Source: CAVVGZ01 sp963747965 (GTDB lineage Bacteria; Chloroflexota; Anaerolineae; Anaerolineales; Anaerolineaceae). Taken from it: a DNA stretch of 64,000 nucleotides. The translations under genes were made by a program, and so were the position numbers. Shown piece after piece: positions 53,023 to 62,908 of this stretch. The notes beneath the pieces are model-generated. The model saw only the letters and a program-made list of their open reading frames with translations. It was not told the DNA's origin and ran no database searches. Every line of letters starts with the position of its first letter. Within the stretch, counting starts at the first letter, position 1. The DNA is taken from assembly GCA_963747965.1 (NCBI GenBank), contig CAVVGZ010000009.1:1-64000 (forward strand). The letters are read 5' to 3'.

Positions 53023-54458
53023 TAAGCCCCTTTTCCGGAAAATACAGTAAAAATAGTTTTTACAATAATAAATAAATCCAGCCAGATCGACCAGTTTTGC
53101 ACATAATATCGGTCCAGTCGTACACGCTGCTGGTATGAAAGATCATTTCGCCCGGATACCTGCCATAAACCGGTCAAACCGGGTTTCACCTGGATGTAGG
53201 TTTTAAAATCATCTGCGTATTGTTGAATTTCTTTAGAAACAATAGGCCGTGGTCCAACCAGGCTCATCTCCGCTTCCAGAACATTCATAAGTTGGGGCAG
53301 TTCATCCAGGCTAAAGCGCCTGAGGAATTTACCAATTCTGGTGATACGCGGGTCATCCTTTATCTTCATTGTCTCTTCCCATTCCTTAAGATGATCCGGA
53401 TTGTCTGCAAGGTAATTGGATAATATTTCATCGGCTTTGGGAACCATGGTGCGGAATTTCCAGATTTTAATATCCTTACCCTGGTGGCCTATCCTTGTCT
53501 GACGGTAAAATATTGGTCCTCGTGAATCAATTGCAATCATAAAGGCAATCAAGAGGAAGATCAGGATCATTATTGGACTGGAAATAAGTATTATTCCAAG
53601 ATCCATTACCCGTTTTAAAATTTGCTGCCTGCGGATTAATAAATTTTGATGAATTTCCAAACCGATCATTCCTCCAATATCTTTGGGAGTAAACCAGATA
53701 TTGGATAATTGTTGGTCAGGATTGATCATAATCATATGTGGGATATGAAAAATATGATCCCTTGTAATCGCTTTTAGGAATCGCTCAGGGATATCCGATG
53801 TAACAACGATTGCAGTTGACAAATTTGATATTGCAGATTGGATTGAAGGGATATCATCATCGGAGAATAGTCTCACATTTTCAGGACGATCAACTTCAAG
53901 GGATCCTGCATGGATGATAACATCAGGCATATATCCCAGTTTTGGGTTCTTCTTTAGCATGTTGAAGATACGAGCGCCTTTTTCACCATAACCAATAAGG
54001 ACAATTGGTTCACCCCAGAGGCCGCGCCTGGCTGCAAGGCTGCGAACAATATGGCGCCCTGCCGGAATAGCAATAACTGCAATTGCCCAGGCTAAGGCAA
54101 ATGAAGCCCGGGAATACATTTCCACATTGCGTATCCAAAATGACATCGTACCAAGGGCAAGGAAGACTGCGGTCGTAGAGATCGTCAAACGACGCAGTTC
54201 ATCATAAGGATTTATTCCCCCGGCAGGATATAGCCCTCCCAATGAATAGACTACAATAAATAAAAGGATGAGGGGGATTATGCTTTGATACAATGATGGA
54301 TTTAGATCTGAACGTACAAACGTCCATAGATGAAGAGCAATAAAACCGGAAAGAAAAAGGCTGGTGCTGTCTGAAAATATCAAGAGCACATCCATCAAAT
54401 AGCGGTTATTTAGCCTTCGAGTCGCTTCTTTGTTGGACGTTTCGCTTTTATTAGACAA
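53019..54458 (-). CDS. Undecaprenyl-phosphate sugar phosphotransferase (WbaP/WcaJ-like)
   Basis: A 479-residue initiating transferase of polyisoprenyl-phosphate hexose-1-phosphate type. Four N-terminal membrane helices are followed by a CoA-binding-like domain (VLIGYGEKGARIFNMLKK), then the catalytic bacterial sugar transferase domain. This has RVMDLGIILISSPIMILIFL, GPIFYRQTRIGHQGKDIKIW, KFRTM, and RFSLDELPQLMNVLEAEMSL with VGPRPIV and PGLTGLWQVSGR. It transfers a sugar phosphate to undecaprenyl phosphate, the first step of exopolysaccharide or O-antigen synthesis. Confidence 0.92.
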   Translation of the reverse strand: MSNKSETSNKEATRRLNNRYLMDVLLIFSDSTSLFLSGFIALHLWTFVRSDLNPSLYQSIIPLILLFIVVYSLGGLYPAGGINPYDELRRLTISTTAVFLALGTMSFWIRNVEMYSRASFALAWAIAVIAIPAGRHIVRSLAARRGLWGEPIVLIGYGEKGARIFNMLKKNPKLGYMPDVIIHAGSLEVDRPENVRLFSDDDIPSIQSAISNLSTAIVVTSDIPERFLKAITRDHIFHIPHMIMINPDQQLSNIWFTPKDIGGMIGLEIHQNLLIRRQQILKRVMDLGIILISSPIMILIFLLIAFMIAIDSRGPIFYRQTRIGHQGKDIKIWKFRTMVPKADEILSNYLADNPDHLKEWEETMKIKDDPRITRIGKFLRRFSLDELPQLMNVLEAEMSLVGPRPIVSKEIQQYADDFKTYIQVKPGLTGLWQVSGRNDLSYQQRVRLDRYYVQNWSIWLDLFIIVKTIFTVFSGKGAY

Positions 54459-54493
54459 CGGTCATTCCCTTAATAATATCCGCGTTGGATTGA

Positions 54494-55648
54494 TCAATGT
54501 TGTTTTTGGACAAGGGTTTTGTAAAACTCCTCCCAGGCAAGTTCCACTTTGGTAGAATAGTCATCCCGGAACCGGTCTATCGAAAAACGTAAACCATTAT
54601 CCCGACAGGCTTGTGGGGAAAACGCCTGAAATACCTTCTCAAATTGGTAAATAGCATTCTGGACAGCCTCGATCGACTGCTCCATGAAAAAAAGGCCGGT
54701 CGGATTGGGTTGATCAATGTTGCGGACTGTCTCCAGTACACCACCCTTTCCATAGGCGATTATTGGAGTTCCGCATGCCTGTGCTTCTACCGGTACAATG
54801 CCAAAATCTTCCTTGGCAGCAAAGATTAGTGCCCGTGCCTTCTGCATCCTCTCCCGAACAACCTCAGAAGGTTGGTATCCCATCAGGGAGATATTTGGCC
54901 CGGCGCGGGATTGCAAACGCTTAAAATCGGGGCCATCACCAATTACATACAACCTCTTTTCCGGCATTGCAGTGAAGGCATCAATTATCAGATCCATTCT
55001 TTTGTATTGAACAAAGCGGGATACCGCCAGATATTCGTTTTCCCGCTGGTTGGAAAGGGAGAAGTAATCTACGTCAACCGGGGGATATACCACTCCGGCT
55101 TCCCGCCGGTACACCTTATAGATCCGCCGGGCAATAAAGTTCGAATTTGCCAGAAAAATATCCACCCCATTGGCAGTCCGCAAATCCCATAAGCGCAGGT
55201 AGTGCAGTAGAAGGCGTGCAAAAGCGCTTTTTAATCCATGCTCAAGGTGGGCTTCCCGTAAGTATTGCTGCTGCATATCCCATGCATACCTCAGGGGTGA
55301 ATGGATGTAGCTGATATGCAGTTGGTCTGGTCCGGTAATTACTCCTTTAGCTACGGCATGGGAGCTGGAAAGAACCATATCATAACCAGAAAGTTCTAAC
55401 TGTTCCACGGCAATTGGCATCAGGCCAATATATTGCCTGTATTTTTTCCTGGCAAATGGCAAATTTTGGATAAAGGATGTATTGGGTTTTTTCCCGCCGA
55501 GAAATTGGCGTTGATCCTCAGGAAGAAAATCCACAAGACTGAAGACATCAGCTTCCGGGTATAGCTGAAGGATCTGCTCACATACCCTCTCAGAACCAGA
55601 ATAGACAGTAAACCAGTCGTGTACCAGGGCAATTTTCCGGGATTGCAT
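54494..55648 (-). CDS. Family 4 glycosyltransferase
   Basis: A 384-residue GT-B enzyme. The N-terminal domain opens KIALVHDWFTVYSGSERVCE; the C-terminal domain has VSRFVQYKRMDLIIDAFTAM, RLYVIGDGPDFKRLQSRAGP, and the donor-binding motif FGIVPVEAQACGTPIIAYGK with GGVLETV. The last is the ExxxxxxxE-type signature of retaining GT4 enzymes. It is probably the first gene of the minus-strand polysaccharide operon with 53019 and 50338. Confidence 0.9.
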   Translation of the reverse strand: MQSRKIALVHDWFTVYSGSERVCEQILQLYPEADVFSLVDFLPEDQRQFLGGKKPNTSFIQNLPFARKKYRQYIGLMPIAVEQLELSGYDMVLSSSHAVAKGVITGPDQLHISYIHSPLRYAWDMQQQYLREAHLEHGLKSAFARLLLHYLRLWDLRTANGVDIFLANSNFIARRIYKVYRREAGVVYPPVDVDYFSLSNQRENEYLAVSRFVQYKRMDLIIDAFTAMPEKRLYVIGDGPDFKRLQSRAGPNISLMGYQPSEVVRERMQKARALIFAAKEDFGIVPVEAQACGTPIIAYGKGGVLETVRNIDQPNPTGLFFMEQSIEAVQNAIYQFEKVFQAFSPQACRDNGLRFSIDRFRDDYSTKVELAWEEFYKTLVQKQH

Positions 55649-55935
55649 TTATTAATTATAGCCTACTCCAGATTACCCGGAAAAATATTGGGGCGAAAAA
55701 AATAATCCATTCCAATTACCTCCAGGGTAAGCGGTTTGGTTCGCCGTTATCTATGCGCATCACGCCCGATAAATCAAAACACTATCAACACACCGGCAGA
55801 TTTTAAGATTCTTTCCCGCCCAGGTGAAATTTCTAACCTGGCCGGGATATTTGAATTTCGAAACTGTTGCTTCACAAAGTTGAATATCAGGATAGGTCCG
55901 GAATTGTCTTGCAGGAAATATATTTAACGGGATCT

Positions 55936-56916
55936 TCATTCATCTGAATCATTTTGAGGAAAAAATTGGCGGCTGCCCACCAGGGCTTTCAACAAGTCTT
56001 TCCTTTTTAATGCACGTTTTCGATCAATTTCTACTGTCCCCGCTTTATCATCTGCCAACTTTCTTAAAGCCTCAATCCACACCCCGCTGCTAACCGGATA
56101 ATGCCCTACCCTCCATCGTTCTACATAGATTGGAAGATCGGGAACGTTCGTAATTTTTTCCTGCGTAATTATTTTACTGATCCCGTGGGATTCAACCTTA
56201 ATCTCCACCGTTTCTTGTTCTGGTTTTATCGGGCAAACCTGCATACATGCACCGCATTTAATGCAGAAATAATCCGCCAGTACTAATTGTCCTGAATCAT
56301 CCAGGTGCAGGGCTCGCGTCGGGCAAATCTCTGCGCATGCCCGGCATCCAGGTTCACATTTTTCCTTTTGCAGGGTTATGCTTCCCGCCCATGGTTGTAT
56401 CACCTGGAATGCCCCATCTGTAGCCACTTCACACTGCCGGCAGTGAATACATCCGGATTGGTCAACGACCATGGTCTTGGAAATTTCATCAAAAGCGATA
56501 ACGTTTGTAGGACAATTGTTGATTACAAAGTCTTTGCGTGACCAGTCAAATGCTTCTGCATTGAATTCAGTCGATTTGATCAACTCCGGAAAAGCCCCAA
56601 ACGTTGAAACCGGTATTTCTGGTTTCCCATTAATTGTCATTGTAATCGCATTGGTTGGGCAGGTAATTAAACAAATTCCACACAGGACACAGGTATCCGC
56701 ATCGATGTCAATGGAAGGTTTTTTTTGAATTTTTCCATCAACCAGCAGGCTTTCCTGATGGATTACAGATTCTTTTGGACAAACCAGCGGTCCGATCTGA
56801 CAGCCAACACAGCGGTCCAGATCCCAGGTCATCACATAATGGCGGGTAACCATGGCTCTTTCCAGGATGATGGAATGATCCGTTATCTTTTTTCGAGTTT
56901 CTCCTCTATGGCTCAT
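55936..56916 (-). CDS. Polyferredoxin of the hydrogenase/Hdr operon
   Basis: A 326-residue iron-sulfur protein. Cysteine motifs in order: an atypical CVGCQIGPLVCP, CVLCGICLITCP, a partial CIHCRQCEVA, CEPGCRACAEICP, and CIKCGACMQVCP, giving four or five 4Fe-4S clusters. It resembles MvhB-type polyferredoxins and ferredoxin modules of hydrogenase operons. A basic helical tail follows the last cluster. It is the last gene of the operon, ten bases after the hydrogenase large subunit (AGGAGTG site). It likely conducts electrons between complex partners or to ferredoxin. Confidence 0.85.
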   Translation of the reverse strand: MSHRGETRKKITDHSIILERAMVTRHYVMTWDLDRCVGCQIGPLVCPKESVIHQESLLVDGKIQKKPSIDIDADTCVLCGICLITCPTNAITMTINGKPEIPVSTFGAFPELIKSTEFNAEAFDWSRKDFVINNCPTNVIAFDEISKTMVVDQSGCIHCRQCEVATDGAFQVIQPWAGSITLQKEKCEPGCRACAEICPTRALHLDDSGQLVLADYFCIKCGACMQVCPIKPEQETVEIKVESHGISKIITQEKITNVPDLPIYVERWRVGHYPVSSGVWIEALRKLADDKAGTVEIDRKRALKRKDLLKALVGSRQFFPQNDSDE

Positions 56917-56925
56917 GGTGCACTC

Positions 56926-58401
56926 CTAATCCCGCCGAATTTCCTGAACAAGAATTTTTTGATAATCATATACCCGTACCAGCAACGGGCTTTCACCAAT
57001 TGCGTGGGTTGCACAGCCCATGCAGGGATCATAGCTGCGGAAAGCCATCTCAATCCGGTTGAGAATTCCTTCTGTTAAAGGCTGATTGGGTTGGATTAAA
57101 TCCCTGGCAGCTTTCTTGATCGACATATCCATTGCCGCATAATTATTGGTAGTCCCAACAATTAAGTTTACTTGTTTCATTAAGCCCTTTTCATCGGTTA
57201 CATAATGATGGGTTAAAGTTCCGCGGGGAGCCTCTACAATTCCCACACCTTCGGTTGGCGTTTGCGTAGGGAGTGTGCGGATCACTGTTCCAAGTATTTC
57301 CGGATCATCAATTAATTCTAAAGCTCGTTCGCAGGCATAAAGCAGTTCTATCAACCGCGCCCAATGTGTTGCCAGGGTTGAATATACCGGTTTCCCGCCA
57401 AGTGTGGCGAAAAAGCGCTCATATTCGATTTGTGCAAGCGGGGTTGCCATGCCGTCTGAGGCATTGATCCTCCCGAGCGGGCCAGCCTGGTATACACCGC
57501 TCTCTGGACCATCTACCAATCCCTTCCAACCAACCTTTTTTAAGTACGGGAATTTAAGATAAGACCAGGGTTCAATATGTTCAGCAATGACATCCAGGTA
57601 TTCCTCAGGGGAATACTTGACAAATTCTTTCCCGGCTGGATCAACAACCCTGACCTTACCATCGTAGAAATTAACCTTATTGTTCTCATCCACCAGTCCC
57701 ATATAATATGTTTTTTGGGAAAAGGTATCACTCAAGATCATATCCATATAGACCTTGTTCTTTAATACGATGTCTTCAAACAGGTTCAGGGTAAATTTGG
57801 CAGTTTCAAGGGATTTCAGGGTGATGTCACGGATTGTCTGCTGTTCCTGGCTGGTGATTGGTTTGCTTACCCCCCCTATTACAGCGCCAACAGAATGGAT
57901 ATACCTCCCCCCGAGGATGGCAGTGATGGTATGGTTATCCTTCAGGAGCTGCATCACCTGGGACCCAATTTCCCGTCCCACTTTCTTCACAACCCCGATG
58001 ATGTTACGATCCGCTCTGGATGCATCAGGTCCGACAATAAAATCCGGCCCGCCTAAAACATAAAAATGGGTAGCGTGGTCGGCAATAAAGAACGCAGAGT
58101 ACATTAATTCGCGGAGTTTCCTGGCAGTCGGAGGCGGTTCGACATGATATACAGCATCTCCTGCCTTCGCAGCCGCAATATGATGTGCGATTGGGCAGAC
58201 CCCGCAGATGCGTTGGGTGATGCGTGGCATTTCCTCTACGGGCCGGTTTTCACAGAATTTTTCAAAACCACGCAGCTCCGGGATGACCATATAGGCATTT
58301 TCGAGACCACCGGAATCATTCAGGAATAAATCGATCCTGCCGTGACCTTCAAGCCGCGTAATCGGATCTATGGATATCTTTTTATATTGGATGTCTTTCA
58401 T
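56926..58401 (-). CDS. mvhA: [NiFe]-hydrogenase large subunit, MvhA-like (group 3 type)
   Basis: A 491-residue catalytic subunit. The N-terminal nickel motif is RICGVC (Cys66/Cys69) and the C-terminal one is DPCMGCATH (Cys460/Cys463), giving the four cysteines that bind the Ni-Fe centre. A 26-residue tail follows the last histidine, as expected before maturation by a protease. Segments such as ITRLEGHGRIDLFLNDSGGL and GILNRIEMAFRSYDPCMGCA match the F420-non-reducing (Mvh/Vhu) hydrogenases, group 3c, which work with heterodisulfide reductase. It oxidises or makes H2 and passes electrons to the small subunit. No maturation genes are in the window. Confidence 0.92.
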   Translation of the reverse strand: MKDIQYKKISIDPITRLEGHGRIDLFLNDSGGLENAYMVIPELRGFEKFCENRPVEEMPRITQRICGVCPIAHHIAAAKAGDAVYHVEPPPTARKLRELMYSAFFIADHATHFYVLGGPDFIVGPDASRADRNIIGVVKKVGREIGSQVMQLLKDNHTITAILGGRYIHSVGAVIGGVSKPITSQEQQTIRDITLKSLETAKFTLNLFEDIVLKNKVYMDMILSDTFSQKTYYMGLVDENNKVNFYDGKVRVVDPAGKEFVKYSPEEYLDVIAEHIEPWSYLKFPYLKKVGWKGLVDGPESGVYQAGPLGRINASDGMATPLAQIEYERFFATLGGKPVYSTLATHWARLIELLYACERALELIDDPEILGTVIRTLPTQTPTEGVGIVEAPRGTLTHHYVTDEKGLMKQVNLIVGTTNNYAAMDMSIKKAARDLIQPNQPLTEGILNRIEMAFRSYDPCMGCATHAIGESPLLVRVYDYQKILVQEIRRD

Positions 58402-58428
58402 GGGGTTTCCATTTAGATTTCTATAACA

Positions 58429-59406
58429 TTAAGAGTTGAACCTGGTATATTTCAATTCATTCAGAATTGAATCTGCAAGGCTGAAGCGGTAAAAAGTACC
58501 CACCGGATCTACAATCGAGTCCAGGATTTGATTGATTCGGTCAGGATTTTCTGTATCAATGATTGCAGCGATGGCACTCAGAAGTTTTGCCCCCTGATCG
58601 ACCACACCTTCCGGTGCGCCATAGCAGCCACGGCAGGGCATATTTGCATTCAAACAGGGCAGCCCGCAGCCCGCCCGTGTTACTGGTCCACAGCAAATCA
58701 CACCCTGGGCCAAAAAACAAACATCCGGGTCCATCAGGACTTCATGCGGACGCTTAAATTCCTTTATGCGGACGTCATTGTTCCCTTTTTTCCGGGGACA
58801 GACATCGCAGGTTGTTTTTTCATCAACTCCGATTACACCAGATTTTTCAGGCAATTCCCCTGCCAGGACCAACTGCAGCACCTTCCAAACCTGATCAGCA
58901 ACAGGCGGGCAGCCGGGCATGAAATAATCAACGGGAACGACCTGGGCAAGTGTTCTAACCCGATTGCAAAGTGCAGGGATTTCTATCTCACCTTCTGGAA
59001 CCCGGGATATTTGTTGGGGACGGGTACCCCTGGTCTCATCCAAAGAAGGAGTGGTGTAATACACTCTCTGGATGATCGCCTCGGCATCACACAGATTCAC
59101 CAGACCGGGGATTCCTCCGTTATTTGAGCAGGCTCCAAAGGCCACTAGTTTATTGGATTTCTTTCTTAAGAGAAGGGCAAGCTGTTCATTTTCCTGGTTG
59201 CAGATTGCGCCATTAAAAAAACAGATGTCAATCTCCTGGTCCTGCAAGGCTTTGACATCCGAATATTTAAAATCAAGAATAGCCGGCCAGAATAGAATCT
59301 CAACCTGATCTGCAAAATCGATGAGGTTCATCCCCAATTCGGTAATGGTAATTTCACAACCACCACAACTGCCGGCCCAGTAGAAAGCGACTTTATTTTT
59401 CTTCAT
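58429..59406 (-). CDS. mvhG: [NiFe]-hydrogenase small subunit, MvhG-like
   Basis: A 325-residue soluble small subunit without a Tat signal. The proximal-cluster cysteines are in FYWAGSCGGCEITITELGMN (about 9-28) and AFGACSNNGGIPGLVNL, and FMPGCPPVADQVWKVL adds the last ligand region. An additional C-terminal part has CDVCPRK and a CGPVTRAGCGLPCLNANMPC segment like other group 3 enzymes. The start follows GGAGAGATAG directly after the previous stop. It transfers electrons from the Ni-Fe site to the MvhD/HdrC protein. Confidence 0.92.
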   Translation of the reverse strand: MKKNKVAFYWAGSCGGCEITITELGMNLIDFADQVEILFWPAILDFKYSDVKALQDQEIDICFFNGAICNQENEQLALLLRKKSNKLVAFGACSNNGGIPGLVNLCDAEAIIQRVYYTTPSLDETRGTRPQQISRVPEGEIEIPALCNRVRTLAQVVPVDYFMPGCPPVADQVWKVLQLVLAGELPEKSGVIGVDEKTTCDVCPRKKGNNDVRIKEFKRPHEVLMDPDVCFLAQGVICCGPVTRAGCGLPCLNANMPCRGCYGAPEGVVDQGAKLLSAIAAIIDTENPDRINQILDSIVDPVGTFYRFSLADSILNELKYTRFNS

Positions 59407-60363
59407 CTATCTCTCCTTCCGGAGGGGCATTGAATTCAGCATTGCATCAATCTCAGCCCGGATGCGTCCACGATCCTGGGTTCCGATTTGAACAAACCGC
59501 AACGGTTGTCCGGGCATATCCATCTGGCCAAACATGCGGTTGAGGGTTGCCATTTTGCAAGATCCAATCGTCGTGCCGTGCATATAATGGCATTCTCCTG
59601 GTTTGCAGCCACAAACCATGACCCCGTCATAGCCCCGCCCGAGGGCTAATAATGCCATTTGAGGGTCGATGCGGCCTGAGCATGGGATATGAATCACGTT
59701 CACAGGATCGGGGTAACTCTCCAGGATGGATAAATCGCTTTCCGCCCTGAGGCACCAATCACAAATAAAGATTGCCAGAGATGGTGCTGTATTTGAAGGT
59801 ATCGATTTTATTTGGGAGGTGATTTCGTGATTGCTGACACCATTACGGGCTATTGCACCGGTAGGGCAGGCTGCCACACAGATACCGCAGCCCATACAAC
59901 GGGTTCCATCCACCGTCGAAAACCGGTCTGTACTGCCATTGACCCCTTTTTCAAAAAGGGATGGAGCTCCATAAGGACACGCCATCACGCAGATGCCGCA
60001 CCCCGAACACAATCCTTCATCCACATTGACAACTTCCAACGGGGATGAATACCCCGCCTCAACTGCAAGCAGCTTTACTGCTAGAATGAGCTTGGAGATA
60101 TGTATTTGCTGCGGGCAGGCTGGATAACAAAGATCACATTGGGAGCACATCCAGGTGGTTGGATCATGGAATGCCTCGGTTTGACTATCCAGCATGACCA
60201 TTTTTAGCAGCCGGCGTGGATTATATTCAGCTTCTACTTTTTGCTGGATCATGCATTTGCTGACACACGTGCCGCATGCATAACAGGCATCCAGGTTTTC
60301 GCCACCTGGCATCGCCCTCACTTTATCCGAAAAACGGTTTAGAAATTCGTTATGCGGATTCAT
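59407..60363 (-). CDS. HdrC-ferredoxin-MvhD fusion protein
   Basis: A 318-residue fusion. The N-terminal HdrC-like part binds two clusters (CYACGTCVSKC and CSQCDLCYPACP). Two ferredoxin motifs follow (CSGCGICVMACP and CMGCGICVAACP). The C-terminus is an MvhD-type 2Fe-2S domain (FICDWCLRAESD, then VMVCGCKPGECHYMHGTTIG). MvhD normally links hydrogenase to HdrA. The ATG at 60363 overlaps the hdrA stop by 14 bases; the frame is open from 60426 but the shorter start has the better ribosome site. No HdrB-type CCG domain is present here or nearby. Confidence 0.85.
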   Translation of the reverse strand: MNPHNEFLNRFSDKVRAMPGGENLDACYACGTCVSKCMIQQKVEAEYNPRRLLKMVMLDSQTEAFHDPTTWMCSQCDLCYPACPQQIHISKLILAVKLLAVEAGYSSPLEVVNVDEGLCSGCGICVMACPYGAPSLFEKGVNGSTDRFSTVDGTRCMGCGICVAACPTGAIARNGVSNHEITSQIKSIPSNTAPSLAIFICDWCLRAESDLSILESYPDPVNVIHIPCSGRIDPQMALLALGRGYDGVMVCGCKPGECHYMHGTTIGSCKMATLNRMFGQMDMPGQPLRFVQIGTQDRGRIRAEIDAMLNSMPLRKER

Positions 60364-62875
60364 GTTCACCCACCTTACCTGCCATCGCCAATTCAAATTT
60401 GCTGGAAAATTCCATGGCTTGTACAATCTCCGGGAGGGATCTCATCTTGTGGGCGCGCTGTTCCATGGTGGGACTCAACCGGATAATTTCATTTTTTAGA
60501 TCTTCCTTGGAGAGACTATTCAACAGCGCTTGCATTTCGTTCAGGGTACGGGCATATTTATCACCTTCTGCCGCACTGATCCACTCAACACGGAATCGTC
60601 CGGCAGTCATCCCTAATTTGCCAAAGAGATGTTCCAATCTTTCTGCACGGGCAGCACCGACCAGCTGCCCGGTAATGTAATGGCAGTCTTGAGGGTGGCA
60701 GCCCGAATAGAGAACCGCACCAGCACCTAAACGGAAGGCTTCGAAAATAAAATCGGGATCCATTCGGGCGGAACACATCACCCGCAAACCACGTTCATTG
60801 GATGAATATTCAAAATGACTGGTACCAGCCAGGTCAGCCCCACCATAGGAGCACCAGTGGCAGCGAAACGCCAGGATTTTTTCTTCGGGTTTTTCTGCAA
60901 GCAGCGCATGCAGCTGGGCAAGGATCTGGGCATCTGTATAATGCAGCTGGGTAATGGCGTTATGCGGGCATTCCGCCACACAACCCCCGCACCCATGGCA
61001 TTTCGCAGTGATAACATGCGCAGGTCTCCCGGTCTCCAATTCGATGGCACCATATGGACAGGAGCGGAAACATAAACCACATTTTTTTCCGTCAGCGCTG
61101 ACACAGCGTTCAGCCCATACGAAGGCAACTGTTGGTTCTATCTCCCATTCATCCGAATGGAGAATACGGCCTGCCCGGGAAGCTGCCGCCGAGCCCTGGG
61201 CGACACTTGCGGGAATATCTTTTACACCCTGGCATGCCCCGGCAAAAAATATGCCGTCAGTTGGGCTGTCCATGGGACGCAGCTTGGGGTGATACTCCAT
61301 AAACCATCCGCCAGGGCTCTGAGCAACATTTAATACCGAGCTCATTGTATCCACATCAGGTTGGGGTACAGCGGCCTGGTTAAGCATCACCATATCATAT
61401 TCCCGCTCGATGACATTCCCTAGAGCAATATCCTCTGAAGAGACGAAAAGGTTGTGTGTCTCGGGGTCTTCGGTAATCAAACCCGGTCTTCCCTGGATGA
61501 ACTTTATCCCCATCTTCCGCGCTCGATCGTAAAATTCTTCATAGCCTTTCGAAGGGGTACGGATATCCATATAGTAAACCGTAATATCCGCATCCGGATA
61601 CATTTGTTTCAACAGGACGGCGTTTTTTATGGAGTACATGCAGCAAAAGTTACTGCAACCGGGATTGTATCTTTTATCACGCGAACCAACACAATTGATA
61701 AAAGCTATCTGTTTTGGGTTGGTGGAATCACTTGGACGAATCAGGTTTCCATGGGTAGGTCCAGCAGAATTATTTAGCCGTTCCATCTCCATACTGGTGA
61801 TTACATTGGGGAACCGGCCATAACCGTATTCTTCCATCACGCTGGGATCAAAATGATTAAATCCGGTCGCAACAACAACCGCTCCAATCTCTTCCCATAC
61901 CAGTTTATCTTCCATGGAGAAATCGATCGCATTGAGACTGCCACAGGCATCCACACATTTGTAACAGTGGATACAGGCATCCATATCAATATTGTATATT
62001 AGTGGAACAGATTGGCTCATGGGGACATAAGCCGCTTTGCGGGGTGCGAGGTTCATCTCAAAATAATTAGGAACCTCAATTGGGCATGCAGTGGCACATT
62101 CGCCGCATCCGTTACAGCGATCTGCGATAACATATTTAGATTTTTCACGGAGAAGGATATTGAAATTTCCAACAAATCCATCTACACGCTCAACTTCTGT
62201 GAAAGTCCGTATATCAATATTGGGGTGACGCGCCGCGTCAACCATCTTGGGGGCAAGAATTCATATACTGCAGTCCATGGTAGGGAAGGTTTTGTTGAGT
62301 TGAGCCATCACCCCGCCAATGGTAGGTTCCTTTTCCACAAGGATGGTTTTTATTCCCTGATCAGCCAGATCAAGGGCGCAGCTAATTCCCGCCACTCCGC
62401 CGCCAATCACCATTGCCTTATTTGTTACCGGCACCTTGATCATTTCCAACGGCTGGAGAAAGCTTGCCTTGGCGACTGCAGCAGCTGTAAGATCTTTTGC
62501 CTTTCTCAAAGCGCCCTCAGGATCATGACCATGGGCCCAGGTGCATTGTTCACGTATGTTTGCCATCTCCATTAAGAATGGATTTAGCCCTGCCTCCTCA
62601 ACAGCAGCACGGAAAGTGGGTTCATGCATCCTGACCGAGCAGGCTGAAACAACCACCCGGTTCAAATTATGCTTCTTGATTTCCTCTTTTATCAGGCGCT
62701 GCCCGCTGTCAGCACAGGCGTAGAGGGTATCCATTGCCCGGACTACTCCCGGTAAACCGGAAGCGTACTCTGCCACTGTCTTCGGATCAATTACACCTGC
62801 AATATTGGAGCCGCAATGGCATATGTAAACGCCAATGCGGAGTTCTTCATTTTCATTCCTTAGATTCGCTTGCAC
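60350..62875 (-). CDS. hdrA: Selenocysteine-containing HdrA-MvhD fusion (in-frame TGA = Sec205)
   Basis: An 841-residue flavin protein read through TGA at 62261-62263. GTG at 62875 follows GAGGAGGAGATCT. In order: N-terminal HdrA domain (YICHCGSN, 18-25), Rossmann FAD motif VIGGGVAGISCALDL (156-170), the motif DCSI-Sec-ILAPKM (Sec205), ferredoxin motifs CNGCGECATACP (254) and CIHCYKCVDAC (301), and the special cluster motif Cys395, 407, 411, 412 (NPGCSNFCCMYS). Further ferredoxin motifs (CGLCFRSCP, CHGCGGCVAECP) precede a C-terminal MvhD domain (FRCHWCSYGGAD, GCHPQDCHYITG). Relatives have Cys or Sec at position 205. HdrA bifurcates electrons at its FAD. A stop-codon mutation is the alternative, made unlikely by the hairpin just after it. 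Confidence 0.88.
62224..62243 (-). promoter_or_regulatory. Bacterial SECIS-like hairpin for Sec205 of HdrA
   Basis: On the minus strand, 17 bases after the TGA, GGT pairs with ACC. A single U is bulged, then GACGC pairs with GCGTC around the loop GGC. The bulged U after GGU and the GG-starting apical loop are the features of the fdhF SECIS recognised by SelB. The apical loop begins 27 bases after the TGA, within the usual range. Confidence 0.75.
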
Positions 62876-62908
62876 AGATCTCCTCCTCACAATCAATCAA
62901 CCAGTAAA

